64,000 bases of DNA from Cherax quadricarinatus (GCF_038502225.1 NC_091303.1:31515914-31579913), one strand, 5' to 3'. Counted from the stretch's first letter, positions 43,328-55,333 are shown. Numbers and translations: made by a program. The notes: generated from the letters alone by a model not told the origin.

Positions 43328-44966
43328 TGCCAATAACAAAATCCCCCCAACAAACACAGAATACAACCTCATTCATATTTGCTAATATACAGGGCCTTAA
43401 GCCATCCACCAACAACAAAATACCTTTTATCAGTGGACTTCTAGAGGAGTCTAATGCAATGTTTGCAGCCTTCACAGAGACTCACACAAAAGATGACTTT
43501 GACAGTGAAATATGGATAAGTGGTTACAACCTTTTTAGATGCGACAGAAAGAACAGGCAACAAGGGGGGATTGGCCTGTATGTCAAAGAGTCCCTCTTCT
43601 GCACGTAGATGCTGAACACCACAAATTATGTAGTTGAAGTTCTATCAATAAAGATCAAGAACCAAAACCTAGTCATTGTGGTTGTATATAAGCCACCAGA
43701 TGCAACCTCACAGCAGTTCAAGGAACAGCTACTGAAAATTTATTACTGTTTGGAAAACCTTCCAGCTCCATCCCCAAACATCTTACTGCTTGGTGATTTC
43801 AACCTAAGGCATATAAAATGGAAGAATGTAGCAAATAATGTTATAGCTGAAACAATCCCCGGAGGTAGCGCAGATGAAAGGTCACACACATATGAGCTAC
43901 TAAGTCTCTGCGAAAAACACACCTTAAGCCAGCAGATAGTGGAGCCAACAAGACTAGAAAACACACTTTACCTTATCTTCATAAATAATGAGGACCTGAC
44001 AAGAGACATAAGAATATCAAAAACAACTAATTCCGATCACAACCTAATCGAAGTCCAGACGTACATGCATAGGGGTCCTGATCAGCAGAATGCATGTATC
44101 TGTGAAGGTGTCTTCACAAAATACAACTTCAACAACAAGAACATCAACTGGGACCAGGTAAACCATGTCCTAAACGAAACATGTTGGGAAGATGTCTTAA
44201 ATGACATGGATCTAAACCAGTGCCTTGAAAGGATCAACTTCCTGGCAGCCGAAGCATGTTCTAGGCATATTCCCCTAAGAAAGAAGAAGAGCAGGAGTAA
44301 ACTGGAGAGAGAAAGACGCTCCCTCTACAGAAGATGATGAAGAGTCACTGAGCTCTTCAGGAATGCTAGAATATCTGATACACGAAAGGAGGCGCTGACC
44401 AGGGAAGTGGAAACTCTCGAACTTAAGTTAAATGACTCTTACAGGAACCAGGAGAGACAGGAGGAGCTTAAAGCTATTAGTGAAATTGAAAGAAATTCAA
44501 AATATTTCTTTTCATATGCCAAAAACAAGGCAAATACCACAACTAGTATCGGGCCCTTACTCAGACAGGATGGGACTTACACAGATGACAACAAGGAAAT
44601 GAGTGAAATATTGGAATCCCAGTACGACTCTGTGTTTAGTGAACCACTAATCGGTCTGAGGATCGACGACCCAAATGATTTCTTCATGAATGAGCCTCAA
44701 AACTCCATAAATGTATGCCAGATTTCCGACATTACCCTAACTCTGATAGATTTCTAAAAAGCCATTGGCAACATGCCCATGCACTCAGCCCCGGGCCCAG
44801 ACTCGTGGAACTCTGTTTTCATTAAGAACTGCAAGAAACCCCTCTCGCGTGCCCTAAGTACACTATGGAGGAGGAGCTTGGATATGGGTGAAATTCCACA
44901 GTCCCTTAAAACAACGGATATAACCCCACTCCATAAAGGTGGCAGCAAAGCATTAGCTAAGAACTA

Positions 44967-45769
44967 CAGTGGTCCCTCGCTTTCGTAGTTCTCGGCAATC
45001 ATGGGTATTTTCGTATAAACTTGGACTCGCTTTTCATAGGTTGACTCGCGAATAGTAGTTTGTCCGGGACGCGTACGCACGGTGTGAGCCAGGGAGGCCT
45101 CCCTACCCAGCCAGTCTGGCATTGTTTTACCAGTGAGTGAAGGTCCCCTCAAGTGCTCCTACGAAATATTTCATAATATTCCACTCATTTTAGTGCTTGC
45201 AAGTACTAAATAAGCTACCATGGCTCCAAAGAAAGCTCCTAGTGCCAAGCCTGTGGTAAAGAAGGTGAGAAATATGTACAGTGACAGTCTTGGGCCATTT
45301 TAGGGAAGTGTTAAAGAGACGCCAGAAACAGAGCTCTCTCCACAGTTATTTTGCGAGACAGGACTCCAGTGACTCTCATGGTGGTCCTAGTGGCATTAAG
45401 AAACAGAGAAGGGAAGTAACCCCAGAAAAGCAATTGGTACCTGAGGTGCTGCTGGAAGGGTATTCCCCTTCCAAACTGTAAATAATCCAATCTCTCTCCT
45501 CCTCCAGTCTCCCATACACTAAGAAGAATCTCCAATAAAGGTAAGTGTTATGCTGTTAATGTTTCATTCATCATTTCCCATTGTATTGTTTATGTACTAC
45601 ATGTATATTTCATGTAAAAAATTTTTTTGTTTTAATACTTCTGGGTGTCAGGAACGGATTAATTGTATTTACATTATTTCTTATGGGGAAAATTGATTCG
45701 CAAATCGTAAATTTTGTTTATAGTAGCTCCTCCAGGAACAGATTAATTACGAAAAACGAGGGACCACTG
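44967..45769 (+). mobile_element. Tigger derivative, internally deleted, inserted in the LINE RT
   Basis: CAGTGGTCCCTCGCTTTCG and CGAGGGACCACTG, with TA at 44965-44966 and 45770-45771. Removing the insert restores the RT reading of KNYRPIALTS exactly. It keeps the transposase start (MAPKKAPSAKPVVKK at 45220) and the C-terminal tail (45281-45481). The core is gone. Confidence 0.9.
45220..45481 (+). pseudogene. Tigger transposase start joined to its C-terminus
   Basis: MAPKKAPSAKP at 45220 is the N-terminal signature of the family. A join near 45280 leads to HFREVLKRRQKQSSL, QDSSDSHGGPSGIKKQRREV and a stop at 45479. About 500 residues, including both HTH domains and the DDE core, are deleted. 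Confidence 0.75.
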
Positions 45770-47207
45770 TATAGACCAATAGCTCTGACGTCCCACATCA
45801 TAAAAATCTTTAAAAGAGTGCTAAGAAGCAGGATTGCAAATCACCTGGATTCCCAAAATCTGCACAATCCAGGGCAACATGGGTTCAGGGCAGGTCGCTC
45901 CTGCCTCTCACAACTACTGTATCACTATGATAAGGCCTTGGATGCACTGGAAGAAAATCAGAATGCAGATGTAATATACACAGACTTTGCAAAAGCATTT
46001 GACAAATGCGATCATGGCGTAATAGCCCATAAAATACGTGCTAAAGGAATAACTGGGAAAGTGGGGAGATGGATCTTCAACTTCCTAACAAATCGAACAC
46101 AAAGAGTAGTGGTCAACAGAGTTAAATCGGAGGCTGCCATAGTGAAGAGCTCTGTTCCACAAGGCACAGTACTCGCCTCCATCTTATTCCTTATCCTCAT
46201 GTCAGACATAGACAGAGATAAACATCACAGCACCGTATCATCCTTTGCTGATGATACTAGGATCTGCATGAGGCTGTCATCTGCTGAGGACGCGGTTAAC
46301 CTCCAAGAAGATATAAACAAAGTTTTCCAGTGGGCAACGGTAAACAATATGATGCTCAATGAGGACAAATTCCAACTACTCCGTTATGGAAAACTGGAGG
46401 AGATAATAACTAGAACAGAGTATACTACAGACTCTGGCCATACAATAGAGTGGAAAAATAATGTAAGGGACCTGGGAGTAGTCATGTCTGAGGATCTCAC
46501 TTTCAAGGATCACAACAGTGCCACGATCGCACGTGCAAAGAAAATGATAGGATGGATAATGAGAACGTTCAAAATGAGAGATGCCAAGCCAATGATGATC
46601 CTTTTCAAATCACTTGTTCTCTCTAGGCTGGAATACTGCTGTACATTAACATCTCCATTCAAAGCAGGTGAAATCACAGATCTAGAGAGTGTACAGAGAT
46701 CCTTTACTGCACGTACAAGTTCTGTCAAGCACCTTAACTACTGGGAACGCTTGGAAGCACTTGACTTGTACTCGTTGGAACGCAGGAGGGAGAGATACTA
46801 TATCATAATCTACACTTGGAAAATCTTGGAAGGAATGGTCCCAAATCTGCACACAGAAATCACTCCCTACGAAAGTAAAAGACTGGGCAGGCGATGCAAA
46901 AAGCCCCCAATAAAAAGTAGGGGCGCCATTGGTACACTAAGGGAAAACACCATAAGTGTCCAGGGCCCAAGACTGTTCAACAGCCTCCCATCAAGCATTA
47001 GGGAAATTGCCAATAAACCCCTGGCTGCCTTCAAGAGAGAGCTGGACAGATACCTAAAGTCAGTGCCGGATCAGCCGGGCTGTGGCTCGTACGTTGAACT
47101 GCGTGCGGCCAGCAGTAACAGCCTAGTTGATCGGGCCCTGATCCATCGGGAGGCCTGGTCATGGACCGGGCCGCGGGGGCGTTGATCCCCGGAATAACCT
47201 CCAGGTA

Positions 47208-47706
47208 ACCCTCTACCACCATCACTACCACCCTCTACCACCATCACTACCACCCTCTACCACCTTCACTACCACCCTCTACCACCATCACTACCACCAT
47301 CACTACCACCATCACTACCACCATCACTAACACCCTCTACCACCACTACCACCCTCTACCACCATCACTACCACCCTCTACCACCATCACTACCACCCTC
47401 TACCACCATCACTACCACCCTCTACCACCATCACTACCACCCTCTACCACCATCACTTCCACCATCACTACCATCCTTTACCACCACCACCACCATCACT
47501 ACCACCCTCTACCACCATCACTACCATCCTTTACCACCACCACTACCAACCTCTACCACCATCACTATCACCCTCTACCACCATCACTACCACCCTCTAC
47601 CACCATCACTACCACCCTCTACCACCATCACAACCACCCTCTACCACCATCACAACCACCCACTACTGCCATCACTACCACCCTCTACCACCATCACTAC
47701 CACCTT
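47208..47706 (+). repeat. CCACCATCACTA-type simple repeat
   Basis: About 500 bp of TACCACCCTCTACCACCATC units in the right flank of the LINE; same repeat as 42664-42716. Confidence 0.9.
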
Positions 47707-47892
47707 CTACCGACGAGAAACGTGTGGGATGCTTTGTGTGGGAGCAGGCAAACACGTTCGGTATGGCGGACCACTGTTAACTCGATTAAAACCAAGGTGA
47801 TGAACGAAAACTGGGACAAATTTTTGACAAAAAAAGTCGTCAAAAACCGAATTTGATGAAAACCAGGGCAAAAGAAAACCAAGATTCCACTG

Positions 47893-48938
47893 TACTACCA
47901 TTGGCATTACCACCACTACTACTACCATTAGTATTACCACCACCACTACTACTACCATTAGTATTACCACCACTACTACTACCATTAGTATTACCACCAC
48001 TACTACTACCATTAGCATTACTACTACTACCACTAGTATTATTACTACTACTACCACTAGTATTATTACTACTACTACCACCACTAGTATTATTACTACT
48101 ACTACCACCACTAGTATTATTACTACTACTACCACTAGTATTATTACTACTACTACCACTAGTATTATTACTACTACCACCACTAGTATTATTACTACTA
48201 CCACCACTAGTATTATTACTACTACTACCACTAGTGTTATTACTACTACCACTAGTATTATTACTACTACTACCACTAGTGTTATTACTACTACTACCAC
48301 TTGTATTATTACTAGTACTACCACTAGTATTATTACTACTACTACCACTAGTATTATTACTACTACTACCACTAGTATTATTACTACTACTACCACTAGT
48401 GTTATTACTACTACTACCACTTGTATTATTACTACTACTACCACTAGTATTACTACTACTACTACCACTAGTATTATTACTACTACTACCACTAGTGTTA
48501 TTACTACTACTACCACTAGTATTATTACTACTACTACCACTAGTATTATTACTACTACTACCACTAGTATTATTACTACTACTACCACTAGTATTATTAC
48601 TACTACTACCACTAGTATTATTACTACTACTACCACTAGTGTTATTACTACTACTACCACTTGTATTATTACTACTACTACCACTAGTATTATTACTACT
48701 ACTACCACTAGTATTATTACTACTACTACCACTTGTATTATTACTACTACTACCACTAGTGTTATTACTACTACTACCACTAGTATTATTACTACTACTA
48801 CCACTAGTGTTATTACTACTACTACCACTTGTATTATTACTACTACTACCACTAGTATTATTACTACTACTACCACTAGTGTTATTACTACTTCTACCAC
48901 TTGTATTATTACTACTACTACTACCACTAGTATTACTA
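47893..48938 (+). repeat. ACT-rich minisatellite, block 5
   Basis: About 50 units of mostly 21 bp (ATTATTACTACTACTACCACT, then AGT). GTTATT and TTGTATT variants recur with a period near 240-360 bp, suggesting higher-order duplication. Confidence 0.93.
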
Positions 48939-49267
48939 CAGGTCGGCCATCACTAATCCAGCATCATTGGAAATTGTAGTGTGCCGGATTAGCGAGTTTG
49001 CAAGATTGCGGAGTGGTTAGGTTAGAATGCACTTAATTTACCTATCAGCAGAGACTTTCTGCTACATCTTCCTCGTTTTCATCACTGCTTTCTCCTCCAA
49101 TGGCTTGCTGCTGTGGATTTACAACCATCTGCACAATTTCTGAGTTAGTATGATGATGAAATTTGAGTCAGTATAATGATGAAATTTAAAATTATGCTAG
49201 CCAAAATTAATGCCAGATTACTGATGGAACCGGATAACTGATTGCTGGATTAGTGATGGCTGACCTA
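48939..49267. mobile_element. Tigger-type MITE, copy j2
   Basis: CAGGTCGGCCATCACTAATC and GATTAGTGATGGCTGACCT are inverted ends; TA flanks. Related to 39512-39979 but without the expanded 22-bp repeat. Confidence 0.85.
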
Positions 49268-50135
49268 TACTACTACTGTTACCACTAGTATTACTACTAC
49301 TAATACCATTAGTATTACTACTGCTAATACCATTAGTATTACTACTACTAATACCACTAGTATTACTACTACTAATACCAGAAGTATTACTATTACTACT
49401 ACCACTAGTATTTCAACTACCACTAGTATTACTACTACTACCACTAGTATTACTACTTCTACTACCACTAGTATTTCTACTACTACTACCACTAGTATTT
49501 CAACTACTACTACCACTAGTATTTCAACTACTACTACCACTAGTATTACTGTACTACTACTGCCACTAGTATTACTACTACTGCCACTAGTATTACTACT
49601 ACTACTACCACTAGTATTACTACTACTACTACCACTAGTATTACTACTACTACCACTAGTATTACTACTACTACCACTAGTATTACTACTACTACTACCA
49701 CTAGTATTACTACTACTACTACCACTAGTATTACTACTACTATTACCACTAGTATTACTACTACTACTACCACTGGTATTACTACTACTACTACTACCAC
49801 TAGTATACTACTACTAGTATTACTACTACCACAACTAGTATTACTACTACCACTAGTATTACTACTACTACTACCACAACTAGTATTACTACTACTACCA
49901 CTAGTATTACTACTACTACCACTAGTATTACTACTACTACTACCACTAGTATTACTACTGTGACTACCACTAGTATTACTACTACTATTACTACTACTAC
50001 CACTAGTATTACTACTACCACTAGTATTACTACTACTGCTACCACTAGTAGCACAACTGCTACTACCACTAATATTACTACTACTACCACTAGTATTACT
50101 ACTACTACTACTACCACTAGTATTACTACTACTTC
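49268..50135 (+). repeat. ACT-rich minisatellite, block 6
   Basis: Final block; contains AATACCATTAGTATT and TGCCACTAGTATT variants; ends at TACTTCACCTCACTC. Confidence 0.92.
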
Positions 50136-50275
50136 ACCTCACTCTACGTCTATATATACCCTCTGTGTCCGTGTATTGTTTGTAATGGCTTGACGAAGCT
50201 CCTGGAGAGCGAAACGTTGCCATAATAAAATGTCACATTAGTTGCACTTGTGTCCTTTTACTTAACACAGTCTGA
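50136..50275 (+). repeat. Penelope-type/retrozyme-like end with hammerhead-like core
   Basis: GTTTGTAATGGC, the hammerhead-like fold (50185-50223), CATAATAAAATGTCACATTA, then GTTGCACTTGTGTCCTTTTA and CTTAACA. It is homologous in inverted orientation to 37490-37605 at the other edge of the ACT array. Confidence 0.65.
50185..50223 (+). ncRNA. Candidate minimal type I hammerhead ribozyme
   Basis: Stem I ATGGC/GCCAT; core TTGACGA (consensus CUGANGA, so C3 is U); stem II GCTC/GAGC with loop CTGGA; GAA then ACGT as a minimal stem III; H17 is T before GCCAT. Short, palindromic ACGT stem III loops are described for hammerheads of Penelope-like elements and retrozymes. The C3-to-U change would weaken catalysis. 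Confidence 0.45.
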
Positions 50276-51120
50276 AAGTGTTAAATGATAATACATAGGA
50301 AACACATGGTTACACCCCAGACACCTCCAAATCTGCCCCCCCAAAATTTTTGGAGTCCCTTTATGTGGGGAGGGTTAATGCAAGCCTACTGGGTTGAGGT
50401 GGATGTAGTGATGTTTACAATTTGAGAAATTTGGTATGTGTAAACATCACAGAAATGAAAGTCATTTTTCCTTAGCAAATTGTTCCAAACATAGATGAAC
50501 TCGCCACACCCATACCAAATGAACATGTGAGGCATTGCTAGGCAGAAAAAGAATGTGCTCAAAATTCAAACAGTGAAGAAAAATGTAGGTGTGGAGGAAA
50601 TTAGAGCTATGAAGCTTAAGTTACTATACTTTATTATGGGGGTCTGAACCTAACTTACAAATGTAGAAGACAATATATACCCATTCCCACCAAAAGGAGA
50701 AACATTAAGGAATTGATATTGTTCAGTAACCCAAATTTCAGTCTTATTCTTCTCTGCTGCACAGGCTCGTATACCAAATATGCAGATGATGAAACTAAGG
50801 CAAAAAAATATTCATTATGAAAATGTGGGAGTCAACATCAGCTATCTTCTTCTTGGTGTTTGAAGGGCCAATGACAGGCTACGCCGTATTGAGTCAGCAA
50901 TGTGTTAACATCATTAAAACTAGTGACATTTTCTTACCAAGCTGTATTGAACATGTAGGAACTCGCTGCACTATACCAAATGAGCATATACTGAAAAAGA
51001 ATGCATTAGTGAAAGCAATGGCCAGTAAAAGGAAAAACTTATAAAATGTTGTGGAAGGCTGTGTGGGAGATGTGGAAAGCACAGCCAATTCTGGCTTTGG
51101 CTTCCATCAATATTGTGATA
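50276..51120. other. Unassigned region with weak coding potential
   Basis: A 75-codon frame (50817-51044) contains IEHVGTRCTIPNEHILKK; a related stretch at 50490-50530 reads IDELATPIPNEHVRHC. The similarity suggests a duplicated coding segment, but I recognise no family and see no clear splice sites apart from TTTTTCCTTAG at 50466-50476. Confidence 0.3.
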
Positions 51121-51124
51121 TTAA

Positions 51125-52146
51125 CCCCTTGACTGTCGCAACCCCCAATCCTGAGGTGTCTCCTGGTGTCGCAAAATTTAAAAAAAAAATTATTTTTTAT
51201 GAAATGATAGAGAATCTTTTCCCGATTGTAATGACACCAAAACGAAATTTGATGGAAAACTGACGGAATTATGCTCTCGCGAAGTTAGCGACCTCGGCGC
51301 TGTTTACAAATCGGCGATTTCGGCCACTTTGAGCCCTATTTTCGGCTAATTCTGTTGTTCCAGTCGCCCAAACTCATAGCTATTTCTTTAGAACTGCATT
51401 TTTTCTATCGATTGAGTACAAGAAACTGCCCATTTACCGATTTCAACTACCTAATAATGTGGTCAGAAATTTGCAATTTGGCCAATTTCATGAAAACTAA
51501 AAAATATGACAATTTCAAAATAAGGTCCAGAATGAACAATGCAGACATTCCTGGCTCTAAAATAACATTTTCTTTGTTCATCAGTCATGTCTCCAGGCCC
51601 CTCTGATATTACTCTTACTTTCTATTTTGAATTTTTATTCAAACAAAAAATAGAAGACTTACTATTATGCAGACTACTGCAATACTGTAATAATTGTATA
51701 AATAACATCAACCCATTCATGACTGCATATTAGAATGGCTAGTTGGACATTTATTGGACATTGGCATCATTTGTTTACTTTTGAGCATTGGCAAAAATCA
51801 AACATTTCCCCTACTTTGAGCTCCATTTCTAGGTTCTTTTTATAGTAAAATCAGTCAAAATCACCTCTATTTCTATAATATGTTTTCCATTCTATCAAAT
51901 GAGACCAAGAAAACGAGAATACAACCATAAATACTATATGAAAATAGACCACAAAGTCGGCATTATGCACTGCATGCTCCAGGATTTTTTTTATATGGTG
52001 CACACTGACCACACAGACCCATTCTCTCACATGTGGGCCTACCAGCTTTCTCCTGCTTGATTTGAAGCCGCTAGAATTTATGAGTATATGTACGTCAAAC
52101 ACGGTACCTCGTAAGACGTATATATATGGCCGCGACAGTCAAAGGG
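51125..52146 (-). mobile_element. piggyBac-type non-autonomous element, copy D
   Basis: TTAA at 51121-51124 and 52147-52150; ends CCCCTTGACTGTCGC and GCGACAGTCAAAGGG. The terminal repeats differ from copies A-C (GACTGTCGC in place of CAGGGT), while the body is shared. Confidence 0.85.
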
Positions 52147-52194
52147 TTAAATATTTCTATATCTAAATCTTCAACATGTATTTGAATTATCTGT

Positions 52195-52888
52195 ATGACT
52201 TTTATTTTGTATGATATCTGCATGCAGGCTCTTTGAGGGGAATTTCTTGATGTGGTGAAGAGCTTTTGATTCAAGGAAATGGAACAAATCTAATTACCAC
52301 CTCCCAGTGTCTCCCATCCTCTCCTAAGTTGAGGGAAATGGGATTGTTGTCCCTCCTGTTTCATTGAGGACCTTGGTGGTGGTGGTGTTTGCCTTGGGAA
52401 TTGGATCATCTAGGGTTGTATGAGGTACCCTCCTGAGTTTCACTGAGTGGCCACCTGGTGTTACAACATCTTAGCCCAGGCTTATTCCTTGTGCCTTCAT
52501 AGCAGTCTGCTGCTTTTCCTTAAAATTTCTGTGTCTGAGTTGATAATAGGGTTTTTCCTGATTTCATCCAGGCTGGAGGTGTCCCCCATGGCTGCATTCT
52601 TATTACTACCTTTTTCCTGCTTGCTGTTAATGATCTTGCATATGTTCTTCCTTCAGATATTTGGTTGTCTCTTTGTTAATGATTTTGCTATAGCTTATGT
52701 AGGTGCTGACTATTATCTTGTAGTAGCCTCTTTTCAGACTGCTATTGATAAGTTTCACATTTGCCCATTTCTCATGAGTTTAAATTTTCTGTTGCTAAAA
52801 TGCAACAGACTACTTTCTCAAGACACCCTGTTTTCCTACATAGTTCTTGTATCCCTAAAAGCTGCTTACCATAGTCACCTGAACCTCC
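52195..52888 (+). pseudogene. Decayed LINE reverse transcriptase (I/Jockey-type), part 1
   Basis: Recognisable pieces include FVNDFAIAYVGAD (from FVDDFAI, catalytic Asp changed to Asn) near 52672 and AIDKFHICPF. Many stops and frameshifts. It is cut at TTAA 52889 by copy E. Confidence 0.6.
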
Positions 52889-52892
52889 TTAA

Positions 52893-53938
52893 CCCTTTCA
52901 GGGTCCGTCCCATAGATCTACGGCTTTACGTTCAGGGTCCAAACCGTAGATCTACGCCATGAGCTCAGCTCACTCTGATAAACTGTGAGTGGTACATTTG
53001 GGCCTAGATATGAGAGAATACATCTATGTGGTATGTGTGCACCACATAAAACAGATCCTGCAGCACACTGTGTATAATGAGAGAAAAAAAATGAAATCAT
53101 GATTTTTCGATTAAAACAGCAACTTTGCAGTGTTTTTTCGTATGTTTTTTTATAGTTGTATTTGCGATTTCTTGGTCTCATAGAGATGATTTTGATTGGT
53201 TTTAGCATTGGAAATGGCTTGAAACTGAGCTCAAAGTAGCGGAAATGTTAAATTTTTGCCGATATTCAAGAGTAAACAAACGACCTCACAAGTCTAATAC
53301 ACGTCAGCTGGTGGGTCTAATATACATTCACAAATATGGTGATGATATTTATGCAATTATTACAGTATTGCATTACAGTAAATCTTCTATTTTTTGGTGT
53401 GAATAAAAATTCATTATGTGAATAAAAAATCAAAATGTAATTTATTTGTAAAGCCTCAAAACATAACTGATGAACAGAGGAAATGTTAGTTTAGTGCCAG
53501 GAATGCCTACATTGTTCATTCTGGACCCTATTTTGAAATTGGAATATTTTGAACTTTGTGTTAAATTGGCCAAATTAACAATTTCCGATCACTTTATTTT
53601 GTAGTTGAAACAGTTGACTTGGCGATTTCTTGTGCTCAATCGATAGAATAGAAGTAATACTAGTGAAATAGCTAAGAATTTGGTTGATTGGAATAATGTA
53701 ATTGGCCTAAAATGGGAGTCAAAGTCGGCAAAATCGCTGATTCGTAAATATCGCTGACACATCAAAATTCGCGAGAGCATAATTTCGTCAATTTTCCACC
53801 AAATTTCGTACTTTTTGTTTTATTACCTTCACAAAAAGATTCTCTACGATTTCATAAGAAAAAATAACAAATTTTTTTTTTTAAAATTCTTGGACACTGG
53901 TGCGTGACTCCAGATTTGGGCCTTGGACCCTGAAAGGG
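52893..53938 (+). mobile_element. piggyBac-type non-autonomous element, copy E
   Basis: TTAA at 52889-52892 and 53939-53942; ends CCCTTTCAGGGTCC and GGACCCTGAAAGGG. Just inside is a palindromic TAGATCTACGGCTTTACG motif. Closest to copy B. Confidence 0.88.
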
Positions 53939-53942
53939 TTAA

Positions 53943-54257
53943 AATCCCAGCCCATCTTTCTTTGGGAGCTGATAAGCACACCTTTCTTCATGTTCATTCC
54001 ACCCTAATTTGATCAAAATTGGACTGTGGTGACCAACTGTATTCTTCAGCCTTCCCTGGTGCTATTTCCAAATCTTATTCATCATCATGAAGTTATGTTT
54101 GTGTCTTGGGGCTTTTCAGTCTTCCTCATCTAAGAGCCTATATGCAGAGTTGAAAGGTCCATCTTTGCAATATCAGCATGATGCCCATTGTCTCTGTCAT
54201 TTTGTACTCTCTCTCATGACCTACGCGATCCTCCTAGATAAAGGATGATAATGAATG
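53943..54257 (+). pseudogene. Decayed LINE reverse transcriptase, part 2
   Basis: Fragments resemble the region after the RT core of I/Jockey-type elements: SSAFPGAISKSY, then HHEVMFVSWGFSVF and an AYMQS/LCNIS-type stretch. Continues part 1 across copy E. Confidence 0.5.
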
Positions 54258-54261
54258 TTAA

Positions 54262-55329
54262 CCCTTTGGGGGTTTCGGCCGTACTAGTACGGCTTACGCC
54301 CCAGGGTTTTTGACGTACTAGTATGCCTAAATTCTAGCGCCCTCAAATCTAGTGAGAGGAAGCTGGTAGGCATACATATGAGAGAATGGGTCTATGTGGT
54401 CAGTGTGCACAGTATAAAAAAAATCCTGCAGCACACAGTGCGTAATGAGAAAAAAAATAAAACTTTGACCGTGTTTTTGGATTAAAACAGCGACTTTGCA
54501 CTATTTTCGTATGGTATTTATTGTTGTATTCTAGTTTCCCCAGTCTCATTTTATAGAATGGAAGACATATTACAGAAATTGAGATGATTTTGACTGGTTT
54601 TACAATGAAAAGTACCTTGAAATTGAGCTCAAATTAGCAGAAATGTTCGATTTTTACCAAAGTTCAAAAGTAAACAAATCATGCCAAGCATCCAATACAC
54701 GTCAACTGGTGAGTCTAATATTCTTTCACAAGTGCGCTGATATTATTTATACCATTTCTACACTAATGCAGTAGTCTTCATAACAGTAAATCTTCTATTT
54801 TTTGTAAGAATAAAAATTCAAAGTGGAAAGTCAAAGAAATATAAGAGGGGCCCGGGGATGTGACTAACGAACAGAGAACTTGTTATTTTAGTGCCAGGAA
54901 TGTCTTTCTTGTTTATTCTGGACCCTATTTGGAAATTGGCATCTTTTGAAATTTGTGTGAAATTGGCAAAATTGCTAAATTCTGACCACTTTATTGGATA
55001 GTTGAAATCGGTAAATGGGTGGTTTCTTGTACTCATTCGATAGAAAAATGGAGTTCTAGCGAAATAGTTATGATTTTTGTCGACTAGTACATTGGAATTG
55101 GCTGAAAATAGGGCTCAAATTGGGCAAAAATCGCCAATGTGTAAACATCGTCGAGACCGCTAACTTCGCGAGAGCATAATTCCGTGAGTTTTCCATCAAA
55201 TTTCATACTTTTGGTGTCATTATGATCAGGAAAAGATTCTCTATCTTTTCATAAGATTTTTTTTTTTTTTTTTAAATTTTGGCAACCCTGAGAACAAGTC
55301 TCTGAGAGGGCCTGGCAACCCCCAAAGGG
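54262..55329 (+). mobile_element. piggyBac-type non-autonomous element, copy F
   Basis: TTAA at 54258-54261 and 55330-55333; ends CCCTTTGGGGGTT and AACCCCCAAAGGG. Body close to copy A. Confidence 0.88.
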
Positions 55330-55333
55330 TTAA

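Larger units (their letters stand above)
43228..47185 (+). pseudogene. CR1-like ORF2: endonuclease and reverse transcriptase, with in-frame stops and one insertion
   Basis: Endonuclease motifs: FANIQGLKPS, FAAFTETHTK (catalytic Glu), GGIGLYVKES, ILLLGDFNLRHIKW, TNSDHNLIEV. RT motifs: HSAPGPDSWNSVF, PLHKGGSKALAKNY, then after the Tigger insertion RPIALTSHIIKIF, HGFRAGRSCLSQLL, YTDFAKAFDKCDHG, SSVPQGTVLAS and SFADDTRICM. The C-terminus has VKHLNYWERLEALDLYSLE and SVPDQPGCGSYVELRAAS. Stops are at 43606 (TAG), 44335-44340 (TGA TGA) and 44755 (TAA). I find no frameshift across about 3.1 kb of ORF2. The ~1050-codon length is typical of CR1-group ORF2. It was probably lost to point mutation fairly recently. 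Confidence 0.87.
42730..47207 (+). mobile_element. CR1-like LINE, near full length
   Basis: ORF1, ORF2 and a tail ending CCCGGAATAACCTCCAGGTAA lie inside the CCACTA repeat. A Tigger derivative is inserted at 44967-45769. Confidence 0.88.
42389..47892. mobile_element. Tigger-type derivative hosting a CR1-like LINE
   Basis: Left end CAGTGGAACCTCGGTTTCG; right end AACCAAGATTCCACTG at 47892; TA on both sides, ACT repeats outside. Only ~330 bp at the left and ~190 bp at the right plus a CCACCATCACTA-type repeat belong to it. The LINE occupies about 42730-47207. Confidence 0.8.

Noticed and set aside
37750..50135. Long hydrophobic (Leu/Val/Ile) frames resembling membrane proteins
   Set aside because: They are translations of ACT-rich repeats in all frames; length and hydrophobicity follow from the repeat.
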